Shown here: piece by piece, positions 25,132 to 33,455 of the stretch
How the letters are laid out: every line of letters starts with the position of its first letter
How positions within the stretch are numbered: position 1 is the stretch's first letter
Assembly: GCF_019061125.1 (NCBI RefSeq)
Contig: NZ_JAHQYI010000002.1
Location: 62,001-126,000 of the forward strand
DNA length: 64,000 bases
Direction: 5' to 3'
Source of the DNA: Microbacterium sp. NC79
Lineage (GTDB): Bacteria; Actinomycetota; Actinomycetes; Actinomycetales; Microbacteriaceae
Position numbers and translations under genes: made by a program
Notes under the pieces: model-generated
Seen by the model: only the letters and a program-made list of their open reading frames with translations
Told to the model about the DNA's origin: nothing
Databases searched by the model: none

Positions 25132-25967
25132 CTCTTTCTTCGGACGTGACCGGTGGTTCCGACGTGACTGCTGGTGCTGAAGCGACTGCTGGTGCTGACG
25201 TGACGGATGTTTCGGACGTGGCGGATGTTTTGGACGTGACGCGCGCCGAGGTGTGTGCGGTTGCGATCAGCGATCTGTTTGTTGGTGCCGGCGAGATTCT
25301 GGCGAGCCCGACCGGGTTGGTTCCCCAACTCGGCGCCCGTCTAGCTCGCCTCACGCACGCGCCCGAGCTGATGCTGAGCGACGGCGAGGCCACGATGTTT
25401 GCGGATACGCCGGCGATCGATGAGCCATTCACCGAGCCGGAGCACTACCTGCCGTACCGCGCGCTGTTTGATCTGATTGCTCGCGGTAAGCGCCACGTCG
25501 TCATGGGCGGCTCGCAGCTCGATCAGTACGGCAATCACAACTTCTCCGCGATCGGTAATTGGCAGCGGCCGTCACACCAATTGCTCGGCGCGCGCGCCGC
25601 TGCGACGAACACCGCGAACCACGCGGTGAGCTATTGGATCCCGCGGCACGCGCCGCGCGTCTTCGTGCCCGCCGTCGACACCGTCTGCGGTGCTGGTTCC
25701 GTTCGACTTGCCGACGCCCGCTTCGCTGACCTGCGCCGCGTGGTGACAAATCTTGCGGTGCTCGACTTCTCCGGCCCAGGCGGCACAATGGCGCTCGTGA
25801 GCGTGCACCCCGGAGTATCTGTAGCCGAGGTGGCGGCAGCCACCGGTTTTGACCTTCATATTGCTGACGAGGTTCCGACGACCCGTCTTCCCACTGCTGG
25901 CGAACTCGCGCTGATTCGCGAGCGCCTTGACCCGCGCGATGCGCGATACCGAGAGGTTCCCCGCTGA
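25128..25967 (+). CDS. ipdB: IpdB-like subunit, first copy, with repetitive N-terminal extension
   Basis: This is the beta subunit of the IpdAB ring-C hydrolase: TRAEVCAVAISDLF, GARLARLTHAPELMLSDGEA, VVMGGSQLDQYGNHNFSAIGNWQRPS and VSVHPGV. From GTG 25128 it has 279 residues, but the first 36 are a low-complexity DVT/GAD repeat absent from the family. An internal GTG at 25236 would give a normal 243-residue protein starting MTRAEVCAVA. The conserved VRGxPGN motif is changed to ARAAATN, and DxVSGxG to DTVCGAG, so the activity may differ from the second copy. Confidence 0.83.
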   Translation: MTLSSDVTGGSDVTAGAEATAGADVTDVSDVADVLDVTRAEVCAVAISDLFVGAGEILASPTGLVPQLGARLARLTHAPELMLSDGEATMFADTPAIDEPFTEPEHYLPYRALFDLIARGKRHVVMGGSQLDQYGNHNFSAIGNWQRPSHQLLGARAAATNTANHAVSYWIPRHAPRVFVPAVDTVCGAGSVRLADARFADLRRVVTNLAVLDFSGPGGTMALVSVHPGVSVAEVAAATGFDLHIADEVPTTRLPTAGELALIRERLDPRDARYREVPR

Positions 25968-27040
25968 TGACCACTCCGCAGATGATTCGTACTGCTCTGA
26001 CCGACCTGACCGGCGTTGCGCACCCCGTGGTGCAGACCGGTATGGGTTGGGTGGCAGGCGCCAAGCTCGTGTCAGCCACCGCTAACGCTGGCGCACTGGG
26101 CATCCTGGCGTCGGCGACGATGACGTATGACGAGCTCGAGAAGGCGATCATCGAGACGAAGGAGCGCACCGACAAGCCGTTCGGCGTGAACCTGCGCGCC
26201 GATGCCGGTGACGCCGTTGAGCGTAGCGAGCTGCTGATCAAGCATGGCGTGAAGGTGGCGTCGTTCGCGCTGGCTCCGAAGGAGGCGCTGATCAAGCGTC
26301 TGAAGGATGCCGGCGTCGTTGTCATTCCGTCGATTGGGGCCGTGAAGCACGCGGAAAAGGTTGCTGCGTGGGGCGCAGACGCTGTGATGATTCAGGGCGG
26401 CGAGGGTGGCGGCCACACCGGTGCCGTGCCGACGTCGATCCTGCTGCCGTCTGTGGTGTCTTCTGTCGACATTCCGGTGATCGCGGCCGGTGGTTTCTCC
26501 GACGGACGCGGCCTCGCTGCCGCCCTTGCCTATGGCGCGGTCGGCGTTGGCATGGGAACGCGCTTTCTGCTGACCTCGGACTCGTCGGTTCCGGAGGCGA
26601 TCAAGCGCCGCTACCTGGAGTTTGGCCTCGACGGCACGGTCGTCACGACCAAGGCCGACGGCATGCCGCACCGCCTGTTGCGCACCGAGTTTGTTGAGGG
26701 CTTGGAGAACACCAACATCATCACGAACCTGCCTGCAACGCTCAAGCGTTCGCTGCAGTTCAAGAAGATGAGTGGCCTTTCATGGCCAGCGCTCGTGAAG
26801 GACATGTTCGCGATGAAGAAGGCGACCGGCCGCAGCTGGGCACAGATGTCGCAGGCCGCGAACACCCCGATTCTGCTCAAGCAGGGCCTCGTTGAGGGCG
26901 ACATGTCTGCCGGTATGCTCGCGTCTGGCCAGGTCGTCGGCGTGATCAATGACCTGCCGTCGTGTGAAGAGCTCGTCGACCGCGTCGTTCGCGAGGCCGC
27001 CGTACGCCTCGAAGCCCTCGGCGGACTGCTCGTTCGCTAG
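25967..27040 (+). CDS. ipdC: IpdC-like flavin oxidoreductase (nitronate monooxygenase fold)
   Basis: The 357-residue TIM-barrel flavoprotein has the family motifs PVVQTGMGWVAGAKLVSATANAGALGIL, ADAVMIQGGEGGGHTG and VIAAGGFSDGRGLAAALAYGAVGVGMGTRFLLT, with FMN-phosphate binding at AAGGFSDG and GMGTRF. IpdC acts on a CoA-thioester indane intermediate in ring C/D degradation. It overlaps ipdB by 1 bp and closes the operon. A strong terminator follows after about 90 bp. Similarity and position together make the assignment firm. Confidence 0.9.
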   Translation: MTTPQMIRTALTDLTGVAHPVVQTGMGWVAGAKLVSATANAGALGILASATMTYDELEKAIIETKERTDKPFGVNLRADAGDAVERSELLIKHGVKVASFALAPKEALIKRLKDAGVVVIPSIGAVKHAEKVAAWGADAVMIQGGEGGGHTGAVPTSILLPSVVSSVDIPVIAAGGFSDGRGLAAALAYGAVGVGMGTRFLLTSDSSVPEAIKRRYLEFGLDGTVVTTKADGMPHRLLRTEFVEGLENTNIITNLPATLKRSLQFKKMSGLSWPALVKDMFAMKKATGRSWAQMSQAANTPILLKQGLVEGDMSAGMLASGQVVGVINDLPSCEELVDRVVREAAVRLEALGGLLVR

Positions 27041-27110
27041 GTTTTTCCCGCTCATTAGCTAGGTTTTACACGCTCGTTAGGCGAGGCTTTACCCGCTCGT
27101 GAGGCGAGGC
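27029..27110. repeat. 23-bp imperfect direct repeats at the end of ipdC
   Basis: About three units of 22-23 bp built on GGTTTTACACGCTCGTTAGGC follow each other, plus a partial unit that includes the ipdC stop codon. They fill the space up to the terminator. I see no inverted symmetry. Confidence 0.65.
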
Positions 27111-27127
27111 GCACAGCGCCCGTCTGA

Positions 27128-27165
27128 ACGCGCCGCCCGTGGTCAGTGGACTACGGGCGGCGCGT
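27128..27165 (+). terminator. Terminator of the echA20-ipdABC operon
   Basis: ACGCGCCGCCCGT and ACGGGCGGCGCGT form a perfect 13-bp stem with a 12-nt loop, then TTTTGC. Confidence 0.92.
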
Positions 27166-27198
27166 TTTGCGTGGTTCCGCCGCCGCCTGGCCGGCTGC

Positions 27199-27274
27199 AA
27201 TGTCGCGAGAACAGGAGAATGTCGCGACAGCGGGAAGAAATCCGCCAAAATCTATGGCTGTCGCGACAATCTCC
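27199..27274. repeat. About 76-bp dispersed palindromic repeat, copy A
   Basis: Perfect 12-bp arms TGTCGCGACAGC (27220-27231) and GCTGTCGCGACA (27257-27268) enclose GCCAAAATC. The whole 76 bp aligns without gaps to two copies at 38620 and 38749. After it, GGAACC-centred direct repeats run to about 27370. Apart from these repeats the gap from 27166 to 27519 holds no gene. Confidence 0.7.
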
Positions 27275-27519
27275 TCCTCTCAGGACACCGGAACCACGGG
27301 AGCGGGAGCATCGGAACCACGGGTGCGGGAGCGGCGGAACCACGAATGCGGGTGCGGCGGGTACGAGGGCGGGGGCAGCACGCAACGCACACGGCGCCTG
27401 GGGGTCGATCTGTCAACCCCTGTTATGAGATCGTGCGCTCGCCTAGGCTCGACGCGACGGCGCGAGTATCGCAGCTCGCATGAAAGCCGCACCAGGCACG
27501 ACGGCGTAAGGGGCCCGAC

Positions 27520-27792
27520 ATGATCAAGAAACTGTTTGCAACCGTTCTCTGTGCCGCGGCGTTCGCCGTCGCCTCCCCCGCGCTGGCAACCGCCGCTCCA
27601 GTGGTTCCGACGGTCGTGGTTCCGGCGGTCATCGACGACTACGGAACGTACGTCGAAAACCCCGTCGAGGGGTTCTTTCCGAACGCGAACATTTGCAACG
27701 CCGAGCGGCTGAGTTTCAGGAGCCAGGGCTACTGGACCGGCGGCTGCTTCTACTCCGCCACCAACCGCGGCTGGGGCTTCTACTACAACTAA
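27520..27792 (+). CDS. Small secreted protein of unknown function
   Basis: The 90-residue protein has a clear signal peptide (MIKKLFATVLCAAAFAVASPALATAAP). The mature part is about 63 residues with two cysteines (NICNAERL and GGCFYSA) that could form a disulfide, and an aromatic, Gly-rich end GWGFYYN. I do not recognise a family. It stands alone between two repeat-rich gaps. The frame and signal peptide support a real gene; function is unknown. Confidence 0.65.
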   Translation: MIKKLFATVLCAAAFAVASPALATAAPVVPTVVVPAVIDDYGTYVENPVEGFFPNANICNAERLSFRSQGYWTGGCFYSATNRGWGFYYN

Positions 27793-27899
27793 CCCACGCT
27801 CCGCCCGCTTCCTCCCTCGCCCAAGCCCGCACGCTTCCTCCCTCACCCGCGCTCCCCTTGCCCCACGGCTCCCACCCGCGCCATTCCCGCCGCATTCTC

Positions 27900-27982
27900 C
27901 TGTTCTGCACGACGAAATGGCGCGGACAGCGCGACACCCCGTGATTTCGGCACCATCGAGTGGCGCCATCGTGCAGAACAGG
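27900..27982. repeat. About 84-bp palindromic intergenic repeat, copy 2
   Basis: The ends CCTGTTCTGCACGA and CGTGCAGAACAGG are inverted repeats, extended inward by ATGGCGC/GGCGCCAT. The middle GCGACACCCCGTGATTTCGG matches copy 3 at 47378 and, inverted, copy 1 at 11786. The rest of the gap 27793-28146 holds C-rich, low-complexity sequence and no credible gene. Confidence 0.72.
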
Positions 27983-28146
27983 GTGGTGGGGTGCGGAACC
28001 ACGGGTGCGGCGAGCAAAGCAGGGCGGAACCAAGGCCGACGAGCCAGGGTACGGACGCCGAGTGGGAACCAATGGAGCAGGCACAGAACACAGGAACCAC
28101 AAAGCACGCACGCGACGGAAGCACAGAAGCACCCGCACACAAAAAA

Positions 28147-28175
28147 TCGGCCCGCTGGGGGAACCAGCGGGCCGA
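28147..28175 (-). terminator. Terminator of the fadE30-ipdF-fadA6 operon
   Basis: TCGGCCCGCTGG and CCAGCGGGCCGA form a 12-bp stem. On the minus strand the stem is followed by TTTTTT (28146-28141). It lies 13 bp past the fadA6 stop. Confidence 0.92.
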
Positions 28176-28188
28176 TTGTGGGGAGGGC

Positions 28189-29340
28189 TTAGAGGCGCTC
28201 GATGATGGTGACGTTGGCGAGTCCGCCGCCCTCACACATCGACTGCAGGGCGTAGCGGCCGCCGCGGCGCTCGAGCTCGTTGAGCATCGTCGTCATGAGG
28301 CGGGTGCCGGTCGCGCCGATCGGGTGGCCGAGGGCGATACCGCCACCGTTGACGTTGACGCGGTCGTGGGTAGCGCCGGTCTCCTTCATCCACGCGAGGA
28401 CGACGGGCGCGAAGGCCTCGTTGATCTCGAACAGGTCGATGTCGTCGATCGACAGACCGGTCTTCTCCAGCGCGTACTTGGTCGCCGGAATCGGAGCGGT
28501 CAGCATGAAAACGGGGCTGTCACCACGCACTGAGATGTGGTGGATGCGAGCGCGCGGGGTGAGGCCGTGGTCCTTCACAGCCTGCTCCGATGCGACAAGC
28601 ACAGCCGACGAAGCGTCGGAAATCTGCGACGCGACAGCCGCCGTGAGGCGTCCGCCATCGACGAGCGTCTTGAGCCCCGCCATGCGCTCAAGCGTCGTGT
28701 CACGGCGGATTCCCTCATCCAAGGCCAGGCCGTTCAGCGGCGAGATCTCGTTGTCGAAGTATCCGGCGTCCTGTGCCGCTGCCGCGCGCTGGTGGCTCGC
28801 AAACGCGAACTCTTCCATCTCTTCGCGGGTGATGTTCCACTTTTCGGCGATCATTTCAGCGCCACGGAACTGCGAAATCTCTTCGCCAGGGTAGCGGGCG
28901 TTCCAGCCCTCTGACTCTGCGAACGGCGTGGTGAAACCGAACTGCTCGCCCACCATCATGGCCGCCGAAATCGGAATCTGCGACATGTTCTGCAGGCCAC
29001 CGGCGATCACGAGGTCCTGCGTGCCCGAGAGCACCCCCTGTGCCGCGAAGTGCACGGCCTGCTGGCTCGAACCGCACTGGCGGTCAATCGTCACACCCGG
29101 CACGTGCTCAGGAAATCCTGCCGCAAGCAGCGCGGAGCGGCCGACGTTACCCGATTGCCCACCGATGGTGTCCGTGGTTCCGATGATCACGTCATCAACG
29201 GCGCCAGCGTCAATTCCGGTGCGCTCAACGAGCGAACGCAGGGCGTGCGCGCCGAGGTCGATCGGGTGTACGCCTGCGAGCGAGCCACCGCGCTTTCCGA
29301 CGGGAGAGCGAACAGCGTCAACGATGTATGCTTCTGCCAT
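28189..29340 (-). CDS. fadA6: FadA6-like thiolase
   Basis: The 383-residue thiolase closely follows mycobacterial FadA6: AYIVDAVRSPVGKRGG, nucleophile C89 in TIDRQCGSSQQA, QNMSQIPISAAMMVGEQFGFT, EISQFRGAEMIAEKWN, the GHPIGATG histidine and the final cysteine CEGGGLANVTIIERL. In the ring C/D pathway FadA6 cleaves a beta-keto CoA ester made after ring opening (MOODA-CoA branch). It is third in an operon after fadE30 and ipdF, 14 bp past ipdF. AGGACA precedes the ATG. Confidence 0.93.
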   Translation of the reverse strand: MAEAYIVDAVRSPVGKRGGSLAGVHPIDLGAHALRSLVERTGIDAGAVDDVIIGTTDTIGGQSGNVGRSALLAAGFPEHVPGVTIDRQCGSSQQAVHFAAQGVLSGTQDLVIAGGLQNMSQIPISAAMMVGEQFGFTTPFAESEGWNARYPGEEISQFRGAEMIAEKWNITREEMEEFAFASHQRAAAAQDAGYFDNEISPLNGLALDEGIRRDTTLERMAGLKTLVDGGRLTAAVASQISDASSAVLVASEQAVKDHGLTPRARIHHISVRGDSPVFMLTAPIPATKYALEKTGLSIDDIDLFEINEAFAPVVLAWMKETGATHDRVNVNGGGIALGHPIGATGTRLMTTMLNELERRGGRYALQSMCEGGGLANVTIIERL

Positions 29341-29354
29341 TTTCTTGTCCTAAC

Positions 29355-30146
29355 TTATGCGTGCTGGCTGCTGACCGAGATGACTTCACCCGTCATGTAC
29401 GACGAGTAGTCGCTCGCGAGGAACACCATGACATTGGCGATCTCCCACGGCTCGGCTGCACGGTTAAAAGCTTCTTTCGCCTTGAGTTCGGTGAGCAGCT
29501 CAGCGCTGGTGACCTTCTCCAAGAACGGGTGCATCGCGAGCGAAGGCGACACCGCGTTCACGCGGATCCCCTCGGTCGCGAGGTCTTTCGCAGCCGAGCG
29601 GGTCAGCGCCATAACGCCAGCCTTCGCTGCCGCGTAGTGGGCCTGGCCCTCCTGCGCACGCCAGCCGATAACCGACGCGTTGTTCACGATGACACCGCCG
29701 TTACCTGCGGCCTTCATGCGCTGGCCGACAGCGCGGATGCAGCGGAACGTACCCGTCAGCGTGACGTTCAGCACGAGGTTCCACTGGTCGTCGGTCATCT
29801 CCAGAATCGATGCCGTGCCACCCAGGCCCGCGTTGTTGATCATGACGTCGATCGGACCAACGGCCTCAGCCGCGTCGAGCAACGCCTGCACTTGCTCTTC
29901 GTTCGTGACGTCGCACGCCTTCGCGAACACGCGGTCGTCGCCGAAGCGCTCGCGCAGTTCTGCCAGCGACGTGTCGAGACGCCCCTGGTGGGTGTCCGAA
30001 ATCATGACCGAGGCGGCGCCCTCTTCGAGACACTTGATGGCCGCTGCGGAACCAATGCCTGCGCCCGCAGAGGCGGTCACGACGACGCGCTTTCCGGCGA
30101 GCAGGCCGTGGCCCGGGACGTATTGAGGGTTCAGAGCCTGGTTCAT
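29355..30146 (-). CDS. ipdF: IpdF-like SDR
   Basis: The 263-residue SDR matches IpdF: GHGLLAGKRVVVTASAGAGIGSAAAIKCLEEGA, NNAGLGGTASILEMTDDQWN, VIVNNASVIGWRAQEGQAHYAAAKAGVMALTRS and SDYSSYMTGEVISVSSQHA. The active site is S in NNASV and YAAAK. IpdF handles the ring hydroxyl/keto group of HIP-CoA derivatives. It overlaps fadE30 by 4 bp. Gene order fadE30-ipdF is the same as in Mycobacterium tuberculosis. Confidence 0.93.
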   Translation of the reverse strand: MNQALNPQYVPGHGLLAGKRVVVTASAGAGIGSAAAIKCLEEGAASVMISDTHQGRLDTSLAELRERFGDDRVFAKACDVTNEEQVQALLDAAEAVGPIDVMINNAGLGGTASILEMTDDQWNLVLNVTLTGTFRCIRAVGQRMKAAGNGGVIVNNASVIGWRAQEGQAHYAAAKAGVMALTRSAAKDLATEGIRVNAVSPSLAMHPFLEKVTSAELLTELKAKEAFNRAAEPWEIANVMVFLASDYSSYMTGEVISVSSQHA

Positions 30147-31312
30147 GCGCGTGCCTCCCTTGGCAAGCCGAGAATACGTTCGGCAATCACGTTTCGCTGT
30201 ACCTCATCGCTACCGCCATACAGGGTGTCGGAGCGGCTGAAGAGGAACAGGGTTTGGAGTTCATCAAGTTCGTAGGGCGCTTCCTTCACAAGGATCGACA
30301 GCGCCCCCTCTGCTGCCATCGCCAGCTCGCCGAGGTCACGGTGCCACCGCGCCCACAGGAGTTTCGTGACAGAAGCGTTCAGTCCCTGCTCGCCGCCGAG
30401 CGTGCGGAGGGCGTGCAGGCGAATGATTTCAAGACCCTGGTGCGCACGCACGATGGCGTCACGCAGAATCGGGTCGTCAATGGTTCCGCTCTTCTTCGCC
30501 GTCTCGATCACGAGATCCAGCTCAGCGCGGAATGCGATCTGCTGCGCGAGGGTCGAAACGCCGCGCTCGAAGCCGAGGGTCGCCATTGCGACCTTCCAGC
30601 CGTTGCCCGCGCCACCGACCACGAGGTCAGCGTCAGTCACCGCGTCGGTGAAGAACACCTCGTTGAATTCGCTCGTGCCGGTGAGCTGCAGGATGGGGCG
30701 CACTTCGACGCCCGGCTGGTCGACCGGAACCAGGAGGTAGCTGAGGCCAGCGTGGCGCGATGAGCCCTCTTCGGTGCGCGCGACGACGAAGCACCACTGC
30801 GCGTGCTGGGCAAGTGACGTCCACACCTTCTGGCCGTTGACAACCCACTGATCGCCGTTGAGGCGTGCCTGGGTGGCGACAGCGGCGAGGTCAGAGCCGG
30901 CGCCCGGCTCGGAGTAGCCCTGGCACCACAGTTCTTCCACGGCCACGATCGTCGGCAAGAAGCGTGCCTTCTGCTCGGCGGTGCCGTGCTCGATCAGTGT
31001 CGGGCCGAGAAGCTCCTCGCCGAGGTGGTTGACGCGCGCCGGAGCGCCCGAGCGGGCATACTCCTCGTGGAAAATCACCTGTTGCTGGATCGAGAGGCCG
31101 CGTCCGCCGTATTCAACCGGCCACGCGACACACGACCAACCAGCGGCCGCCATGTGACGGTTCCACTCCAGTCGCTCTTCAAAAGCTTCGTGCTCGCGGC
31201 CAGAGCCGCCCTTGCCGCGCAGCTCGGCAAATTTGCCGATGAGGTTGGCTTCGAGCCAGGTGCGAATTTCAGCACGGAACGCTTCGTCCTCAGCCGAGTA
31301 GGTGAGCTCCAT
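30143..31312 (-). CDS. fadE30: FadE30-like acyl-CoA dehydrogenase
   Basis: The 389-residue flavoprotein has the acyl-CoA dehydrogenase order: an N-terminal helical part with GWSCVAWPVEYGGRGLSIQQQVIF, the QGYSEPGAGSDLAA motif and the C-terminal LFSRSDTLYGGSDEVQRNVIAERILGLPR. FadE30 introduces the double bond in the propionyl side chain of HIP-CoA. AAGGAGG precedes the ATG. It leads the operon fadE30-ipdF-fadA6 and diverges from the enoyl-CoA hydratase operon at operator 4. Confidence 0.92.
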   Translation of the reverse strand: MELTYSAEDEAFRAEIRTWLEANLIGKFAELRGKGGSGREHEAFEERLEWNRHMAAAGWSCVAWPVEYGGRGLSIQQQVIFHEEYARSGAPARVNHLGEELLGPTLIEHGTAEQKARFLPTIVAVEELWCQGYSEPGAGSDLAAVATQARLNGDQWVVNGQKVWTSLAQHAQWCFVVARTEEGSSRHAGLSYLLVPVDQPGVEVRPILQLTGTSEFNEVFFTDAVTDADLVVGGAGNGWKVAMATLGFERGVSTLAQQIAFRAELDLVIETAKKSGTIDDPILRDAIVRAHQGLEIIRLHALRTLGGEQGLNASVTKLLWARWHRDLGELAMAAEGALSILVKEAPYELDELQTLFLFSRSDTLYGGSDEVQRNVIAERILGLPREARA

Positions 31313-31378
31313 TGCGCCTCCTTGATGTCGGGCCTTCTTCGGCCATCGACGTATGTGTCGATGTCATGCTAGCGTACA

Positions 31379-31396
31379 ACCAAGCAATTGTTTGGT
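31379..31396. promoter_or_regulatory. KstR2-type operator 4 (fadE30 / enoyl-CoA hydratase)
   Basis: The site reads ACCAAGCAATTGTTTGGT, one of the most symmetric copies. It lies between two divergent operons that together hold seven catabolic genes. Confidence 0.85.
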
Positions 31397-31431
31397 TGTT
31401 TTTGGTTTTCGAGTTCAGTGAGGAGCTCCCC

Positions 31432-32286
31432 GTGGCTGAAGCAGAAGTCGACGTGGTCACCTACGAGGTGCACGGTTCGACCGCGATCGTGCGACTCAAC
31501 CGCCCGCAATACCGTAACGCTCAGAACTCCGCCGTGACCTACGCGCTCGACGCCGCATTTACGCGTGCTGTCAACGACGATGAGGTCAAGGTCATCGTTC
31601 TCGCTGGAAATGGCGATCACTTCTGCGCTGGTCACGACATCGGAACCCCGGGTCGCGACATCGACAAGAGTTTCGAGCGCAAGGCGGTCATTTGGTACGA
31701 CCACGTCGGCGCTTCCGGCGTCGACGCGCGATTCGCCCGCGAGAGCGAGGTGTATCTCGGAATGTGCCGCCGCTGGCGTGAGATTCCGAAGCCCATGATC
31801 GCCATGGTGCACGGTGCCTGCATCGCCGGTGGCCTCATGCTCGCGTGGTCGTGTGACTTCATCGTCGCCAGCGACGACGCATTCTTCCAAGACCCGGTCG
31901 TTCGCATGGGCATCCCCGGTGTCGAGTACTTCGCACACCCGTGGGTCACCAACCCGCGCTTCGCGAAGGAAATGCTGTACACCGGTGAGCGCGTTCCTGC
32001 GCAGCGTGCGTACGAAGTCGGCATGGTAAACCACGTGGTTCCGCGTGCCGAACTCGAAGAGCGCACCATGGCCATCGCCGAGCGCATCGGTCAGATGCCC
32101 CGCATTGGCCTCACCCTCACGAAGAAGGCCGTCAACCAGGCAGAAGACCTGATGGGTCAGCGCGCTGGCATGGACAGTGTCTTTGGCCTGCACCACGCAG
32201 CCCACGCCCACAACGCCGAAGTCGGAGGCGACTCCCTCGGCGGCGTTAACCACAAGACCATCCGCGACGCGGAGGAGAAGAAGTGA
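31432..32286 (+). CDS. Enoyl-CoA hydratase/isomerase family protein
   Basis: The 284-residue crotonase has LNRPQYRNAQNSAVTYALD, the oxyanion loops AGNGDHFCAGHDIGTPG and VHGACIAGGLMLAWSCDF, and a long insertion (FERKAVIWYDHVGASGVDARFARESEVYLG) not seen in EchA20. GTG 31432 has GAGGAG upstream; the longer ATG frame from 31312 would run through operator 4. It overlaps the fadE31 start (GTGA). It is the first gene of a four-gene plus-strand operon, so it likely hydrates a product of the dehydrogenases that follow. Confidence 0.88.
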   Translation: MAEAEVDVVTYEVHGSTAIVRLNRPQYRNAQNSAVTYALDAAFTRAVNDDEVKVIVLAGNGDHFCAGHDIGTPGRDIDKSFERKAVIWYDHVGASGVDARFARESEVYLGMCRRWREIPKPMIAMVHGACIAGGLMLAWSCDFIVASDDAFFQDPVVRMGIPGVEYFAHPWVTNPRFAKEMLYTGERVPAQRAYEVGMVNHVVPRAELEERTMAIAERIGQMPRIGLTLTKKAVNQAEDLMGQRAGMDSVFGLHHAAHAHNAEVGGDSLGGVNHKTIRDAEEKK

Positions 32287-33455
32287 ATCTCGATTTCACC
32301 CCCGAGCAGGAAGCGTTTGCCGCCGAGGCACGCGCTTGGCTCGCCGAGAACGTGCCCACCGAGCGCTTGGCATCGATGGACACCGCCGAAGGTTTCGAAC
32401 AGCACCGTGAGTGGGAGCGCACGCTCGCCTCGGGTAACTGGTCGGTTGTTTCCTGGCCCGCCGAATACGGCGGCCGCGAAGTTGGCATCACCGAGTGGGT
32501 CATCTTCGAAGAGGAATACTACCGCTCCGGCGCACCCACGCGTGTGGCTCAGAACGGTATCTCGCTACTCGCGCCGATCGTGTTTGAGCACGGTACGCCC
32601 GAGCAGAAGGCGAAGTACCTGCCGCTGATGTCAAACGGCACCGAGATTTGGGCGCAGGCCTGGTCAGAGCCCGGCGCTGGTAGCGACCTGGCTGCAATCC
32701 GCGCCACGGCGACGCGTGATGACGCGCGCGGTGGCTGGCTGCTGAACGGTCAGAAGATCTGGTCGTCGCGCGCCGTGTGGGCTGACCGTGGCTTCGGACT
32801 GTTCCGCTCCGACCCCGAGGCCCAGCGCCACCGCGGTCTCACCTACTTCCTGTTCCCGATGGACGCTCCCGGCATCACCGTGCGCGCAATCGAACAGCTC
32901 GATGGTTCCACCGGCTTTGCCGAGGTGTTCTTCGACGACGTATTCGTGCCCGACGAGGACGTGCTGGGTGCGCCTGGCGACGGCTGGAACGTCGCGATGT
33001 CGACCGCAGGCAACGAGCGCGGCTTGTCGCTGCGTGCGCCCGGTCGCTTTCTTGCCCCGGTCGATCGCCTGATCGACCTGTGGGACGAGCGCGGCGAGAG
33101 CGAGCCGAGCGCCCGCGACGCTGTCGTTGACAGCTGGATCGGCGCCGAGGCGTACAAGCTGTTCACGTGGCAGACCGTTTCGCGTCTGTTGCAGGGCGGC
33201 GACGTTGGAGCCGAAGGCTCGATCAACAAGGTGTTCTGGTCAGAACTCGACATTCACATTCACGAGACGGCGCTGCGCCTGCTCGGCCCTGAGGCTGAGC
33301 TGATTGGCGATGGCGCCCCCGTGGGTGGCAAGTGGGCCGAGGACTACCTCTTCGCCCTCGCCGGACCGATTTACGCCGGCACTAACGAAATTCAGCGCAA
33401 CATCATCGCGGAGCGAATCCTCGGACTCCCCCGCGGCGACCGAAGGAAGGCATGA
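32283..33455 (+). CDS. fadE31: FadE31-like acyl-CoA dehydrogenase
   Basis: The 390-residue protein has LASGNWSVVSWPAEYGGREVGITEWVIFEEEYYRSGAPTR, AWSEPGAGSDLAAI and the full C-terminal FALAGPIYAGTNEIQRNIIAERILGLPRG. This set is the FAD- and CoA-binding frame of the family. In mycobacteria FadE31, FadE32 and FadE33 belong to the KstR2 regulon and dehydrogenases of this type there form heteromers. The gene starts with GTG overlapping the upstream stop and overlaps fadE32 by 4 bp. Order fadE31-32-33 is conserved. Confidence 0.9.
   Translation: MNLDFTPEQEAFAAEARAWLAENVPTERLASMDTAEGFEQHREWERTLASGNWSVVSWPAEYGGREVGITEWVIFEEEYYRSGAPTRVAQNGISLLAPIVFEHGTPEQKAKYLPLMSNGTEIWAQAWSEPGAGSDLAAIRATATRDDARGGWLLNGQKIWSSRAVWADRGFGLFRSDPEAQRHRGLTYFLFPMDAPGITVRAIEQLDGSTGFAEVFFDDVFVPDEDVLGAPGDGWNVAMSTAGNERGLSLRAPGRFLAPVDRLIDLWDERGESEPSARDAVVDSWIGAEAYKLFTWQTVSRLLQGGDVGAEGSINKVFWSELDIHIHETALRLLGPEAELIGDGAPVGGKWAEDYLFALAGPIYAGTNEIQRNIIAERILGLPRGDRRKA

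Noticed and set aside
27029..27110. CRISPR-like array at the end of ipdC
   Set aside because: The 23-bp units are directly adjacent with no spacers, are imperfect, and there are no cas genes.
27280..28140. 286-codon minus-strand frame across the small secreted protein
   Set aside because: It is Cys/Gly/Arg-rich, spans two repeat regions and lies opposite a plausible gene with a signal peptide.
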